A DNA stretch of 64,000 bases from Parasaccharibacter apium (GCF_002592045.1 NZ_MEJG01000003.1:62001-126000), one strand, 5' to 3'. Counted from the stretch's first letter, positions 28,179-37,883 are shown. The notes: generated by a model from the sequence alone, not told the origin. Numbers and translations are program-made.

Positions 28179-29408
28179 TTAACAAGGGGGAAGTTGCGCC
28201 AAAAGCCACGCCCGACAAGCCGCCCCATCTGCTCGGCAGCCTTGCTCCAACCACCATTGTTGCACGCGCTTTAACCACCGCCCCATCTCCGGCCCCGGCT
28301 TTACACCTAGAGCCATCACATCCCGCCCTGCGAGGGGGAAAACCGGTTGGGCCATCTCTGCCAGACGATGGCGCAACATGTCCCATTCAGCATCAGGGCG
28401 GCCTAATTGGCGGGCCTGTATCAGCCAGCTGCGCCCTAACAAAATAGGCAACTCTTGTACAAACCGCACCCGCCTTAGCGCATCATCATCCATTGCGACC
28501 GCTAAAGACGGCTCTGGCCGTGCAAAAGCGGCTAAAAGGGCGCGATTATCATTAGAGAGCTTTAAATGCGCCCCAATATCATCAAAACCCTGCCCATCAC
28601 CCCCACCGGGGGGATACAACACAGCTAAGCGGTGCAATGGCTCGGCCGGGTCCTTGCACGCTAATAGCCGCGCTAAAGCCGAAAGCGGCGCATGATGAGG
28701 CAACAAAACAGCAAGGCTGCCTGTTTGTTCCATCAACGCCATCGTGCGCAAGAGCTGTGGCCCTGCAAGAATCTTCAATAATTCCATCGCCACACGCTCG
28801 ATAGAAAGACGGGTCATCCTCTCCCTAAGCTGCGTGATGGCCTGGCAGGCTTCCTCATCTGGCGTGCCTTGCCCATAACGCGCAAAAAAGCGGAAGAAGC
28901 GTAAGCACCGTAGAGCATCTTCCTCAATACGTTGTGCTGCCCGCCCTACAAAACGCACCCGCCCCGCGCGTAAATCCTCTTCCCCGCCGAAATAATCGTA
29001 AAGCCTGCCTTCTTGGTCCAACGATAACGCATTGATGGTAAAGTCACGCCGTTGGGCATCCTCTTGCCAATCATCCGTCCATGCCACAACAGCATGACGG
29101 CCATCCGTGCTGACATCCCGCCGCAAGGTGGTCACCTCATAAGGCCGGTGATTTATCACCGCTGTGATAGTCCCATGCTCCAACCCTGTGGGAATGACCT
29201 TCGCCCCAGCCGCCTCTAGCCTCTGTTGCGCCTCCTCTGGCGGTAAAGGGCTGGCGAGGTCGAGGTCATGCACATTACGACCGCACAGCATATCCCGCAC
29301 ACAGCCCCCCACAAGCCGTGCTTGTGGTATAGCCGCCCAAATACGCTCTAACCCCTCATAACCGGGAAGTTTTTCAACAGCCTCTTTTAGGGACGTACTC
29401 ACCCACAT
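28179..29408 (-). CDS. cca: CCA tRNA nucleotidyltransferase / poly(A) polymerase family
   Basis: Adds or repairs the 3'-terminal CCA of tRNAs. This 409-residue class II nucleotidyltransferase has the head-domain signature GGCVRDMLCGRNVHDLDLA near residues 34-52, with the metal-binding DLDLA. RRDFTINALSL lies near 120 and EEDALRCLRFFRFFARYG in the neck. The C-terminal body is less conserved. Because alphaproteobacterial members often act only as CCA-adding enzymes while others are poly(A) polymerases, the subtype is uncertain. The start overlaps the DUF1285 stop by 10 bases. Confidence 0.92.
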   Translation of the reverse strand: MWVSTSLKEAVEKLPGYEGLERIWAAIPQARLVGGCVRDMLCGRNVHDLDLASPLPPEEAQQRLEAAGAKVIPTGLEHGTITAVINHRPYEVTTLRRDVSTDGRHAVVAWTDDWQEDAQRRDFTINALSLDQEGRLYDYFGGEEDLRAGRVRFVGRAAQRIEEDALRCLRFFRFFARYGQGTPDEEACQAITQLRERMTRLSIERVAMELLKILAGPQLLRTMALMEQTGSLAVLLPHHAPLSALARLLACKDPAEPLHRLAVLYPPGGGDGQGFDDIGAHLKLSNDNRALLAAFARPEPSLAVAMDDDALRRVRFVQELPILLGRSWLIQARQLGRPDAEWDMLRHRLAEMAQPVFPLAGRDVMALGVKPGPEMGRWLKRVQQWWLEQGCRADGAACRAWLLAQLPPC

Positions 29409-30010
29409 ACCCCCTCAGCCTCGGCACATCCTTCCTCCGGCAAGCGTGAGAGGGGGAAGAACATACCCCGGCTCCACACCCCTAAGCACGGCTCCCCCGC
29501 TACACAACCAGGTACGGCAAGTGCAGCAAGCTCGAACAACACAGCCCGGCTAATACGCGCCATGATAGGCTGCCCGCCTGTCCCTGCACGCATATGAATA
29601 TAGGGAACTGTCGCTACATCTGCGGGGCGGTCCCACTCACACAGCAAAGGATGATCCTCTCCTATACAAAAGACCTCATCCAAATTTGTCCGCAAGCAAA
29701 GCGTTTGGTCACGTTGGGAGCAGCCCTTAAAATCCAACTCCACCGCAAGGAAGGGAACATCCTCCACCCCAATGATTCCGGCTTCAGTTGGTGTCTGGAG
29801 CCAATAGCGACCTTGCTGGTCACGGTCCAAACAAGAGGCAAACAAGCATAACATAGCCTTACGGCGTATAGGCGTCCCCCGATATAACCACGTTCCATCG
29901 CGCTGAATATGAAAGGGCAAATGCGGCAGAGCAGCCTCGTCATCACATAATGCAGCGTCATCTAGCCCTATGGGAGAGGGGGCTAAGGTCTCATAAGGCT
30001 CGATGCTCAT
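29399..30010 (-). CDS. DUF1285 family protein
   Basis: A 203-residue cytosolic protein of the DUF1285 family, whose function is unknown; family structures show a two-domain fold. Recognisable parts are LPFHIQRDGTWLYRGTPIRR, WLQTPTEAGIIGVEDVPFLA, VELDFKG and PYIHMRAG. It overlaps cca by 10 bases and probably starts this minus-strand operon. The MoxR block starts 136 bases away on the other strand. DUF1285, cca and MoxR genes sit together in many alphaproteobacteria, which hints at shared control more than shared chemistry. Confidence 0.87.
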   Translation of the reverse strand: MSIEPYETLAPSPIGLDDAALCDDEAALPHLPFHIQRDGTWLYRGTPIRRKAMLCLFASCLDRDQQGRYWLQTPTEAGIIGVEDVPFLAVELDFKGCSQRDQTLCLRTNLDEVFCIGEDHPLLCEWDRPADVATVPYIHMRAGTGGQPIMARISRAVLFELAALAVPGCVAGEPCLGVWSRGMFFPLSRLPEEGCAEAEGVCG

Positions 30011-30145
30011 AACATCCTCGCTACTTTCCTGCGATGGTCCGTTTTAAAGGGGTCATTTACGTGATAGCTTGTGCTATCCACCCCCCAAGTTGGGGATGAA
30101 CTCAGCTTGTTAAAACCCCCTAGCCTGCGTTTCCAAAACAGAATC

Positions 30146-31183
30146 ATGACTCAACATTCCTCCTCGGCGCCCCAGCCTGCCTCCCAAGAAGACCTCTCCC
30201 ATCATGAAGACACTATGCGCCATTTTGATGCTCTCTCCCCCCGGCTAAAAGCCCTACAGCAAGAAATTGGCCGAATCGTCCTCGGGCAGGAGGCCGTCAT
30301 CGACCATGTCCTCACAACCCTTTTAGGGGCAGGTCATGCCTTGTTATTGGGGGCACCAGGCCTTGGGAAAACACTGCTCGTCACCACTTGTGCGCGGGTT
30401 ATGGGCCTTGGCGATAGCCGCATCCAATTTACGCCAGACCTCATGCCCTCAGATATCACCGGGGCTGAGATTCTTGAGCAAGATGAAAACGGGCAACGGC
30501 ATTTCCGCTTCCTCCCCGGCCCGCTATTTGGCCAATTAGTCCTTGCTGATGAGATTAACCGCGCCAGCCCACGCACACAATCTGCCCTCCTCCAAGCTAT
30601 GGCAGAAGGGCACGTCACCCAAGGGGGCAAGACATGGGCCTTACCAAAGCCTTTCCATGTGCTTGCTACACAAAATCCCATTGAGCAAGAAGGCACCTAC
30701 CCCCTGCCAGAAGCGCAGCTCGACCGGTTTATGATGCGTATCCCCCTCACCTTCCCCACGCGGGAGGCTGAGCGTCATATGCTCCTCCAAACAACTGGCG
30801 CAACACATAAAACTGCCGAGAGTCTTTTCTCTGCCTCAGAGCTCATCACCGCTCAAAAATTAGTCCGTACTCTCCCTGTTGGAGAGACCATCCTAGACGC
30901 CATCCTCACCCTTGTGCGCAGCCTCCGCCCCCAAGATGAGACCGCCAGCAAGGAGGTCCGCCATGCGCTTGATTACGGCCCCGGCCCCCGTGCCGCACAG
31001 GCTTTGATGATTGCAACACGCGCCCGGGCTATGCTGCATGGTCGCTTAGCCCCCTCTATGGAGGACCTCCACCATGTGGCAGAGCCAAGCCTCGCCCATC
31101 GTCTTGGCATAAGCTTTACCGCCCAAACGCAGGGCATAACGGCTGAAAGCCTGATTGCCGACCAGCTAAAACGCCTCCGCTAA
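30146..31183 (+). CDS. MoxR-family AAA+ ATPase
   Basis: MoxR ATPases act as chaperones that assemble or activate partners, often proteins with von Willebrand A (vWA) domains encoded next door. ATG 30146 gives 345 residues; a GTG at 30071 could add 25. Walker A is LLLGAPGLGKT, Walker B is LVLADEINRASPRTQ, followed by sensor 1 FHVLATQNPIEQEGTYPLPE and the arginine-finger region EAQLDRFMMRI. The C-terminal lid ends in ADQLKRLR. It is first in a four-gene cluster with DUF58, DUF4159 and vWA-like genes, which are the likely clients. The start lacks a strong ribosome-binding site. Confidence 0.93.
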   Translation: MTQHSSSAPQPASQEDLSHHEDTMRHFDALSPRLKALQQEIGRIVLGQEAVIDHVLTTLLGAGHALLLGAPGLGKTLLVTTCARVMGLGDSRIQFTPDLMPSDITGAEILEQDENGQRHFRFLPGPLFGQLVLADEINRASPRTQSALLQAMAEGHVTQGGKTWALPKPFHVLATQNPIEQEGTYPLPEAQLDRFMMRIPLTFPTREAERHMLLQTTGATHKTAESLFSASELITAQKLVRTLPVGETILDAILTLVRSLRPQDETASKEVRHALDYGPGPRAAQALMIATRARAMLHGRLAPSMEDLHHVAEPSLAHRLGISFTAQTQGITAESLIADQLKRLR

Positions 31184-31212
31184 GCCATCATTTGGCGGTT
31201 TTGGGTACGGAT

Positions 31213-32127
31213 ATGGCCTCATCATTCTTCCAGCGTTTATTTAAGCCCACTCAAGCGCAAGACACACCGGCTCAACCGCCGGCCTTGCCGGAGCTGATAA
31301 TCGCCGCACAAGCCCTCGCACAAAGCCTGCGTAGTGGCCCACATGGCAACCGCCGCGCAGGAGATGGGCATGAGTTTTGGCAGTTCCGCCCCCATCAACC
31401 CAACGAGCCTGCTTCCCTCATCGACTGGAAGCAATCTGCCCGCTCCCCTTCGCCAGACCTCCTATGGGTTCGCGAGCAAGAGCAACATGCCCCGCGCCCG
31501 CTTTTCCTATGGGTGGATTCTTCAGCCTCCATGCGCTGGCAATCAACCAAAACACTCCCTAGCAAATATAACACAGCCCTTACCGATGCCCTCGCCCTCG
31601 GCCAAGCGGCCCTCTTAGGGGGGGAGGATGTTGGTATCCTCGGCTTAAAATCCCGCTTTAACGGGCGGCAAGCTTTACCAAGGCTGGCCCATAACCTCAT
31701 AAATCATGCACCGCATAATCCTGCCGATACCATGCAGACATTCCCCTCCTTTGCGGGCCTGCCCCCCCATGCACCACTGCTCTTGGTGAGTGATTTTTTA
31801 TGGGATGATGCCATGATGGACCAATGCCTCACCGCTTTAGCCACCCATCCCGGCCCCACTGCCCTCCTGGCCATCTTAGACCCACAAGAGGAACAAATCC
31901 CCTTCCACGGCTCCATCCGCTTTACCAGCTGCGAGGCAGAGCCTAACCTCACCCTCCCCGCCACTGAGAGCCTTCATGATGCGTATCAGACACGCTTGAA
32001 GGCGCATTTCGCGCAGCTTCAACAAGGCTTTGGGAGGGCACGGTCCTTCTTCCGCTTCCATATCACAAGCCAGCCTGCCCTCCCGGTCTTGGCTGAATGT
32101 CATCACTTCCTCCGGGGGCGCGCATGA
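31213..32127 (+). CDS. DUF58 (vWA-like) protein
   Basis: A soluble 304-residue DUF58 protein. The conserved DUF58 core appears as GDGHEFWQFRPHQPNEPASL, then IDWKQSA, followed by a vWA-like fold whose metal site is WVDSSASM (DxSxS). DUF58 proteins are regular partners of MoxR ATPases. I start at ATG 31213, since the only upstream option is a TTG at 31192. Its stop overlaps the next start as ATGA, showing tight coupling. No membrane helix was seen, unlike some DUF58 members, so attachment to the membrane would come from the next two proteins. Confidence 0.9.
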   Translation: MASSFFQRLFKPTQAQDTPAQPPALPELIIAAQALAQSLRSGPHGNRRAGDGHEFWQFRPHQPNEPASLIDWKQSARSPSPDLLWVREQEQHAPRPLFLWVDSSASMRWQSTKTLPSKYNTALTDALALGQAALLGGEDVGILGLKSRFNGRQALPRLAHNLINHAPHNPADTMQTFPSFAGLPPHAPLLLVSDFLWDDAMMDQCLTALATHPGPTALLAILDPQEEQIPFHGSIRFTSCEAEPNLTLPATESLHDAYQTRLKAHFAQLQQGFGRARSFFRFHITSQPALPVLAECHHFLRGRA

Positions 32128-34898
32128 CCCTTCTCTCCCCCTATCTTCTGCTCTTTTTGCTCATTCTACCGGGGGTGTGGTGGCTCGTCCGGGCTATCCC
32201 TCCCCAACCGCGTGAGCAACGCTTCCCCTCCCTGATTCTGCTGCGTCAATTAACCGCAACCCGGCAGAATGCCGCTCATACGCCGCTCTGGCTGCTCTTG
32301 CTCCGCTTGGCAGCTTTGGCACTACTCATCCTTGCCTTTAGCCGCCCGCTTTATATTCCACCGCGCTCCAGCCATGTGCCCCATAACCTCATGCTCATTC
32401 TTGATAATGGCTGGGCCGCTACAACACATTGGACAGAGCGTACAGAGCAAGCCCTCGCTTTAGGGGAAGCAACATTACGCGCTGGGGGGAAGGTTACGCT
32501 CTTCCTCAGTGCGCCGGAGGCTGATGGGCATATGCCAAGCCCGCTCCATCCTAGTAGCCCAGCCTCCCTTAAACAAAGCTTAGCCACCTTAAAGCCACAG
32601 CTATGGCCTAGTGACCGGCTCGCTCTGGCTCGGCAGTTACAAAACCCAGCGATGCACGACATCCTGCGTACAGCAAGCGTTATGCTTCTCTCCGATGGCT
32701 TAGCCCAACCGGGCGATGACGCCTTACGCACAGCCTTACAAGATGCGGCGTCTCGTCATGATATACGCTGGCCCCGTTGTGCGCTAACACGCCTCTCCCT
32801 CCAACATGGCACCCCCACCACAATCCTCGCCGAAACTTTACCCAGCTGCCCGCCACAAATGCTCCATTTAATGGGCATGAAGCTCACCCCCAACGGGCAT
32901 TTTGCCCTCCAAGCCAGTACGCTTATCCCCACCAACACGCCTCGGCCCTTCAACACACAACTGCCACATAATATAGCCTATGATGCGCTCTCTCTCCCGG
33001 CTATTGCAGGCCCGGCGGGGATGGTTCTGCTCCCCGGCACAGCCGCCCAAAGACGGGTCGGCTTATTGCATCTCAATGGGGATGACCGCCCCTTAACAGG
33101 GGGCGGCTTTTACCTAGAACATGCCCTCCACGACATCACCCCGTACCAAGAAGGGACAGTCGATAGCCTCCTCCCCCAACATCCCACCATCATCATCGCT
33201 ACGGATGGGAGCCTTCCAGAAGCTTCCCTCAACGATATGCTCCATTGGGTGCGGGAGGGCGGTATCCTCATCCGCTTTGCAGGGCCGGACCTCGCTCATC
33301 AAAACCAACAAGGGATGCAGGGCGATGCGGCGGCCCTCCTACCTGTGCCGCTCCTCTCTGGGATGCGTCAACTCGGCGGCCCCATGTCGTGGGGGAACCC
33401 TCAACCACTGGCACCTTTTCCCCCCAATACGCCATTTGCAGGGCTGACCATCCCGCATGATGCCACAATATCCCGCCAATTACTGGCCCAACCGACAGAT
33501 GACCTCTCCCGCCATGTATGGGCCACGCTGACAGACGGCACCCCCCTCGTCACTGCCCGGCAAGAGGGCAACGGGCTGCTCATCCTCTTCCACATCACCG
33601 CTACGGCGGATTGGTCCAGCCTTCCCCTCTCTGGCCTATTCCCGCAGATGATGGAACGCCTCATCACGCGTACGCCTTTCATACAACATCATGATACAAC
33701 AGCGCATAGTTCGGCCGATACTCTAGCCCCGTGGCGGCTCTTAGATGCAGAGAGAACCCTCATAACACCGCCCACAACCGTCCGCCCTCTTCTCACTTCA
33801 GCAGAACAAACCGCCGATGCCCTTCATCCTGTTGGCTTCTATGGTGGGGCGGCGCAACGGCACCCCCTAAATCTAGCAGACCATCAGCCCCCTCTAGCGG
33901 AAGAACCCGCCCTTGGCTCCCTCCAACAAGCAGGTCGTGCCGTGGTTGAACGCCCCTTCTGGCCGGGTTTGATGCTCCTTGCCATAGGCTTCCTCCTCCT
34001 CGATATGTTTTTATCCCTCGCCCGCGCCGGTATCCTCCGCCTTCCTCGCCGGGGAGGCACGATGCTTACCATAGGGCTTAGCCTGCTCATCGCTGGCCTC
34101 TCCCCCATAAGCCATGCCGCCCCCCCAACAGAGCAAAACGTCCCCCCGGCCGCCCTTGCCATTCGCCTTGCGCATATCCAAACAGGCGATGCCGCAACAG
34201 ATGACGCCGTCCAGCAAGGGTTAGAAGGCTTAACGCGCTTTCTCAACCAACGCAGCACCACCCATTTGGATAGCCCTGTCGGGGTGGTGCCGGGGCGTGA
34301 TGACCTCGCCTTTTACCCATTGCTTTACTGGCCCATCCTCCCCAGCACGCAACTTGATGAGGCGGGCCGTCAGGCCCTCAGCAACTATATTCAACATGAT
34401 GGTATGATTCTAATTGATGAAATGGGTGCAGGAAGCCCCCTTGATGGGAGCGATGGCCACGCCACCCGTTCGGCCCTCAAAGCCGCAACATCTGGTTTGC
34501 CTATCCCCCCCCTCATGCCTTTGGGGGAGCAACATACACTCTCCCACACATTCTATCTTTTGCATGACTTCCCCGGACGGATTGCAGGCCAAACTGTTTA
34601 TGTCGCCCGCCAAGAGGAAAATGATGAGAGTGAGAGCGTCAGCCCCGTTATTATCGGTAATGGCGATTGGGCTCATGCTTGGGCAGTCGATAGTCATGGC
34701 GAGCATCCTTTTGCCGTCATCCCCGATGGTGAAACACAACGCACCTTGGCCTATCGCTTTGGCTTCAACACCATCATCTACGCGCTAACAGGCAATTATA
34801 AAAACGACCAACGCCATTATCCCGAAATGCTCAAACGCCTCAAAAATAGTGCTGATGACACAATGGAAGGCCCAACAGATGAAGGCGAGGCCCCATGA
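32124..34898 (+). CDS. DUF4159 membrane protein with BatA-like N-terminus
   Basis: A 924-residue inner-membrane protein. The N-terminus has the two-helix BatA segment (LLSPYLLLFLLILPGVWWLV and TPLWLLLLRLAALALLILAF) followed by a degenerate vWA-like domain (NLMLILDNGWAATT). A further membrane helix lies near residues 620-640 (GLMLLAIGFLLLDMFLSL). The C-terminal DUF4159 domain (AIRLAHIQTGDAATDD, then DLAFYPLLYWPI, then GMILIDEMGAG) has a glutamine-amidotransferase-like fold without an evident catalytic cysteine. The function is unknown. Both ends overlap neighbours by 4 bases, so it is embedded in the MoxR operon. Confidence 0.88.
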   Translation: MTLLSPYLLLFLLILPGVWWLVRAIPPQPREQRFPSLILLRQLTATRQNAAHTPLWLLLLRLAALALLILAFSRPLYIPPRSSHVPHNLMLILDNGWAATTHWTERTEQALALGEATLRAGGKVTLFLSAPEADGHMPSPLHPSSPASLKQSLATLKPQLWPSDRLALARQLQNPAMHDILRTASVMLLSDGLAQPGDDALRTALQDAASRHDIRWPRCALTRLSLQHGTPTTILAETLPSCPPQMLHLMGMKLTPNGHFALQASTLIPTNTPRPFNTQLPHNIAYDALSLPAIAGPAGMVLLPGTAAQRRVGLLHLNGDDRPLTGGGFYLEHALHDITPYQEGTVDSLLPQHPTIIIATDGSLPEASLNDMLHWVREGGILIRFAGPDLAHQNQQGMQGDAAALLPVPLLSGMRQLGGPMSWGNPQPLAPFPPNTPFAGLTIPHDATISRQLLAQPTDDLSRHVWATLTDGTPLVTARQEGNGLLILFHITATADWSSLPLSGLFPQMMERLITRTPFIQHHDTTAHSSADTLAPWRLLDAERTLITPPTTVRPLLTSAEQTADALHPVGFYGGAAQRHPLNLADHQPPLAEEPALGSLQQAGRAVVERPFWPGLMLLAIGFLLLDMFLSLARAGILRLPRRGGTMLTIGLSLLIAGLSPISHAAPPTEQNVPPAALAIRLAHIQTGDAATDDAVQQGLEGLTRFLNQRSTTHLDSPVGVVPGRDDLAFYPLLYWPILPSTQLDEAGRQALSNYIQHDGMILIDEMGAGSPLDGSDGHATRSALKAATSGLPIPPLMPLGEQHTLSHTFYLLHDFPGRIAGQTVYVARQEENDESESVSPVIIGNGDWAHAWAVDSHGEHPFAVIPDGETQRTLAYRFGFNTIIYALTGNYKNDQRHYPEMLKRLKNSADDTMEGPTDEGEAP

Positions 34899-37000
34899 TG
34901 TTCCCTCTACCATCTCTCATCTGGATGCCTGTCCTTCCCCTTTGGCTCCTTCTTACCGTAGCAGGACTCAGCATCATCATGGGGCTTTATGGCCTCATCC
35001 GCCATGCTCGTGGTCTATTATGGCGCGCTGGGGCTATCATCATCGGCCTTTTATGGTTGGCTAACCCACAGCAAACGCACCCACATAAACAAATCCAACC
35101 CCAAGATGCCCTCCTTGTGGTGGACCTCTCCCCCTCTATGGAGGTTGGGACGCGCCGCGCCCTCATTGAGCGCGCCCGCAGCCAGCTGCTCGCACAAGGG
35201 CAGGCCCTCCATGGGTTAACACTCCATCAAATTGATGTTGCAGGCGGCAATGGGCAAGGCACACGCTTATTTGAGGCCATAGACCGTGCCACCCTGACCC
35301 TCAACAACCCTGCTGGTATCCTCCTCCTTACCGATGGGATGGATCATGATGTCCCCGCCCAACTGCCTTCATCGCTCAAAACCATTACAGGCCAAACCAT
35401 CCCGCTCCATCTCCTCCTTGCTGCAAAGGGGGAGGAAACAGACCGCCGCCTACGTATCTTGAGCGCACCGCCTTATGTCATCATTGGGCAGACAGCGCAT
35501 ATCAGTGTGCAGGTCGATGACCTTGGAACAATGGCTGGGCAAGCGGTTGATATTTTAGAGCATGGTGATGACGGGCGAACCACCGTCCTCGCGCATACAC
35601 AAAGCGGCCAAGCGGTGGATATTGCTATCCCCATCACCCATGCGGGCCTGACTTTAAAAGAACTCACAGCCTCCCCATTGGCGGGGGAAGCCTCCCTACG
35701 CAATAACAGCACCGTGCTACGCTTGCAGGGCGTGCGGGACCGGCTGCGTGTTCTGCTTGTATCAGGCGTGCCTAACCAAGGCGCACGGGTATGGCGGAGC
35801 TTGCTAAAAGCCGATCCTTCGGTGGATTTGGTCCATTTTACCATTCTCCGCTCCCCCGATACAGCCGATGATACCCCTCTCTCTGACCTTGCCTTAATCC
35901 CCTTTCCCACCCATGAGCTGTTTTCCCAAAAGATCAACAGCTTTGACCTCATCATCTTAGATGGCTTTAGCAATCAAAATATCCTACCCGAGAGCTATCT
36001 TGAGAATATCGCCCATTATGTTCGCCAAGGGGGAGGGTTACTCGTTGTCGGTGGGCCTGAAATGACGCAGGCCGGCACATTGCAAGATACCCCAGTAGGG
36101 GCTGTCCTGCCTGCCCATATCCCTTCAGAAAATGGCCTTATCCTCCAACCTTTCTCCCCTAAACGGACTGCTCTTGGCCTGTCTCACCCCGTCACAAGGG
36201 CCTTACCCACACACGGCCCCTGGGGGGACGCATGGGGCCCGTGGTACCGCGCTTTACGCACTGACCAAACACAAGGCCGCACGCTCTTAGCCACATCAAC
36301 CGGTGCGCCTTTGCTCGTCTTAGACCAGCACGATAAAGGCCGCGTAGCGATGCTGCTTTCAGACCAAATATGGCTCTGGTCCCGTGGGGAAAAAGGCGGC
36401 GGCCCGCAAGCAGAACTCCTCCGCCGCCTCTCCCATTGGCTGATGAAAGAGCCAGAATTGGAAGAAAACCAGCTTGAAGCCCATGTCGTACAAGGCCGGC
36501 TCATCATCCATAGAACAAGCTTGGATACGCTCCATAACACCCAAGCAGATGTGATCAGCCCTGATGGTACGCATATTCCCCTCACTCTTACACCCACAGG
36601 GGACCATACAGGGCTATGGGCGGGCAGTTTGGCTCTGCCGCCTGTATCAACACAGACGGGACAAATCTGGACCATCCGTCACGATGCACTCCATACAACT
36701 GTGGCTTTGCCCGAGCTCAACCCATTAGAGGACCAAGACCTCCGCAGCACTGCGACCTTACTTGCCCCCCTCGTCAGCCAATCTGGTGGAGGTATTTTCT
36801 GGCTAGGGCGCGGAGACGTACCCACACTCCGCCAAGTACCCGAAGGCACCGCCCTCCACGGGGCAACATGGGTAGGGCTACCACTGCACCAAATTCAACT
36901 TTCCACCGAGACAACAAGTACCCCGTACCTACCCTCTTGGTTTTTTCTCACAGTCATTTTAACCCTGATGGGACTAGGGTGGTGGCGTGAAGGACGGTAG
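34895..37000 (+). CDS. vWA / glutamine-amidotransferase-like membrane protein
   Basis: A 701-residue membrane protein completing the MoxR operon. Two N-terminal helices (LPLWLLLTVAGLSIIMGLYG and GAIIIGLLWLA) precede a vWA domain with an intact metal-binding DLSPS (VVDLSPSMEVG). A class I amidotransferase-like domain follows around residues 340-480 (RQGGGLLVVGGPEMTQAG). A last helix (SWFFLTVILTLMGLGWW) sits at the C-terminus. No catalytic Cys-His-Glu triad was seen, so it is probably not an enzyme. The start overlaps the DUF4159 stop as ATGA. As the only protein here with a full MIDAS, it may be the main MoxR client. Confidence 0.88.
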   Translation: MMFPLPSLIWMPVLPLWLLLTVAGLSIIMGLYGLIRHARGLLWRAGAIIIGLLWLANPQQTHPHKQIQPQDALLVVDLSPSMEVGTRRALIERARSQLLAQGQALHGLTLHQIDVAGGNGQGTRLFEAIDRATLTLNNPAGILLLTDGMDHDVPAQLPSSLKTITGQTIPLHLLLAAKGEETDRRLRILSAPPYVIIGQTAHISVQVDDLGTMAGQAVDILEHGDDGRTTVLAHTQSGQAVDIAIPITHAGLTLKELTASPLAGEASLRNNSTVLRLQGVRDRLRVLLVSGVPNQGARVWRSLLKADPSVDLVHFTILRSPDTADDTPLSDLALIPFPTHELFSQKINSFDLIILDGFSNQNILPESYLENIAHYVRQGGGLLVVGGPEMTQAGTLQDTPVGAVLPAHIPSENGLILQPFSPKRTALGLSHPVTRALPTHGPWGDAWGPWYRALRTDQTQGRTLLATSTGAPLLVLDQHDKGRVAMLLSDQIWLWSRGEKGGGPQAELLRRLSHWLMKEPELEENQLEAHVVQGRLIIHRTSLDTLHNTQADVISPDGTHIPLTLTPTGDHTGLWAGSLALPPVSTQTGQIWTIRHDALHTTVALPELNPLEDQDLRSTATLLAPLVSQSGGGIFWLGRGDVPTLRQVPEGTALHGATWVGLPLHQIQLSTETTSTPYLPSWFFLTVILTLMGLGWWREGR

Positions 37001-37041
37001 AAAAAACACCCAGCCTATGATATGCTCGTCACTCTATGAAA

Positions 37042-37071
37042 TTGACAAATAGCCGTTAGGCTTGGCATGAT
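37042..37071 (+). promoter_or_regulatory. Promoter for the ankyrin-repeat gene
   Basis: TTGACA (37042-37047), an 18-base spacer and CATGAT (37066-37071) make the best sigma-70 match seen in the window. It lies 49 bases before the ATG at 37120, indicating that the ankyrin gene has its own promoter despite following the MoxR cluster. Confidence 0.5.
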
Positions 37072-37119
37072 GGCTTAGCACCCCTCTAGCTGGTAGAAGA
37101 GAAGGCTTTATTCCCTGAC

Positions 37120-37845
37120 ATGCGCCCATTGAGTTCTTGGCTACCCCATATCGTTTTTGCTCTGGGGCTTTCTACGGCCTCTCTCCTCATGATGCCCTAC
37201 AAGGCTCACGCGCAATCGGCTGATGAAGCCGAGGCCGAGCAAGACGCCATGAACGCCCAAAAGCAGGCCGAAGCCCGCAAGGCTGCACGCCATGCGGCCC
37301 CTCCCTCTGCTCTTCCTGGTGCGGAAACAGAGGATGAAGATAACAGCCATGCCCGTGTGGATGTTAACCCCACAGCAGCGCTCTTTGATGCTGTTAATCG
37401 TGGCTCGCTCGTAGGCGCAAAAGAGGCCCTAAATCGCGGTGCTGATATTAACGCGCATAATGTCCTTGACCAAACCCCGCTTGATCTCGCAATCGACCTT
37501 GGCCGCAATGATATTATGTTCCAACTTCTCTCTTTGCGGACTTACAACCCCGATGGGAAGCTCATCACCAGCTCTAGCCATGAGAGCAATGGCGAGCATA
37601 TCACCATTAATGGTCAGGCAGGCATTACGGCCAAAGCCCCGCCCCGTATTATAGAAGATCGCGGCCAACCTATCCCCGCAGTTGGCTTTCTCGGTTTTAA
37701 TGGCCCCTCTGCCCCAGAGCCTGCACACCCTGCCCTGCGCCCTCTACCCGTACGGCATGTCGCGCGCCCTGCTACAGCCCGGCGCGTACGGCACGTAGTC
37801 CATCCCCATAAATCTGCTGCTGCGCCCTCATCTTCTTCCCCCTAA
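37120..37845 (+). CDS. Secreted ankyrin-repeat protein
   Basis: A 241-residue exported protein of unknown function. The signal peptide runs from MRPLSSWLPHIVFALGLSTA to about AHAQ at residue 32. A charged Ala/Glu/Lys linker follows. Residues 85-140 hold about two ankyrin repeats (ALFDAVNRGSLVGAKEALNR, then GADINAHNVLDQTPLDLAID). The C-terminal third is Pro/Arg/His-rich and probably disordered. Two repeats are few for a stable solenoid; it may need a partner. It has its own promoter and is followed by a strong hairpin overlapping its stop codon. Confidence 0.82.
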   Translation: MRPLSSWLPHIVFALGLSTASLLMMPYKAHAQSADEAEAEQDAMNAQKQAEARKAARHAAPPSALPGAETEDEDNSHARVDVNPTAALFDAVNRGSLVGAKEALNRGADINAHNVLDQTPLDLAIDLGRNDIMFQLLSLRTYNPDGKLITSSSHESNGEHITINGQAGITAKAPPRIIEDRGQPIPAVGFLGFNGPSAPEPAHPALRPLPVRHVARPATARRVRHVVHPHKSAAAPSSSSP

Positions 37846-37867
37846 AAAAACTCTTTTAAGGGGGAAG
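37835..37867 (+). terminator. Hairpin terminator overlapping the ankyrin gene stop
   Basis: CTTCCCCCTAAAA pairs with TTTTAAGGGGGAAG (one bulged A) around a six-base loop. The stop codon TAA lies inside the left arm. T-rich sequence is within the stem, not after it. On the other strand it would also slow transcription arriving from ccrM. Its core TTCCCCCT/AGGGGGAA recurs between rplE and rpsN. Confidence 0.55.
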
Positions 37868-37883
37868 AGAGGTGCGCCAGACG

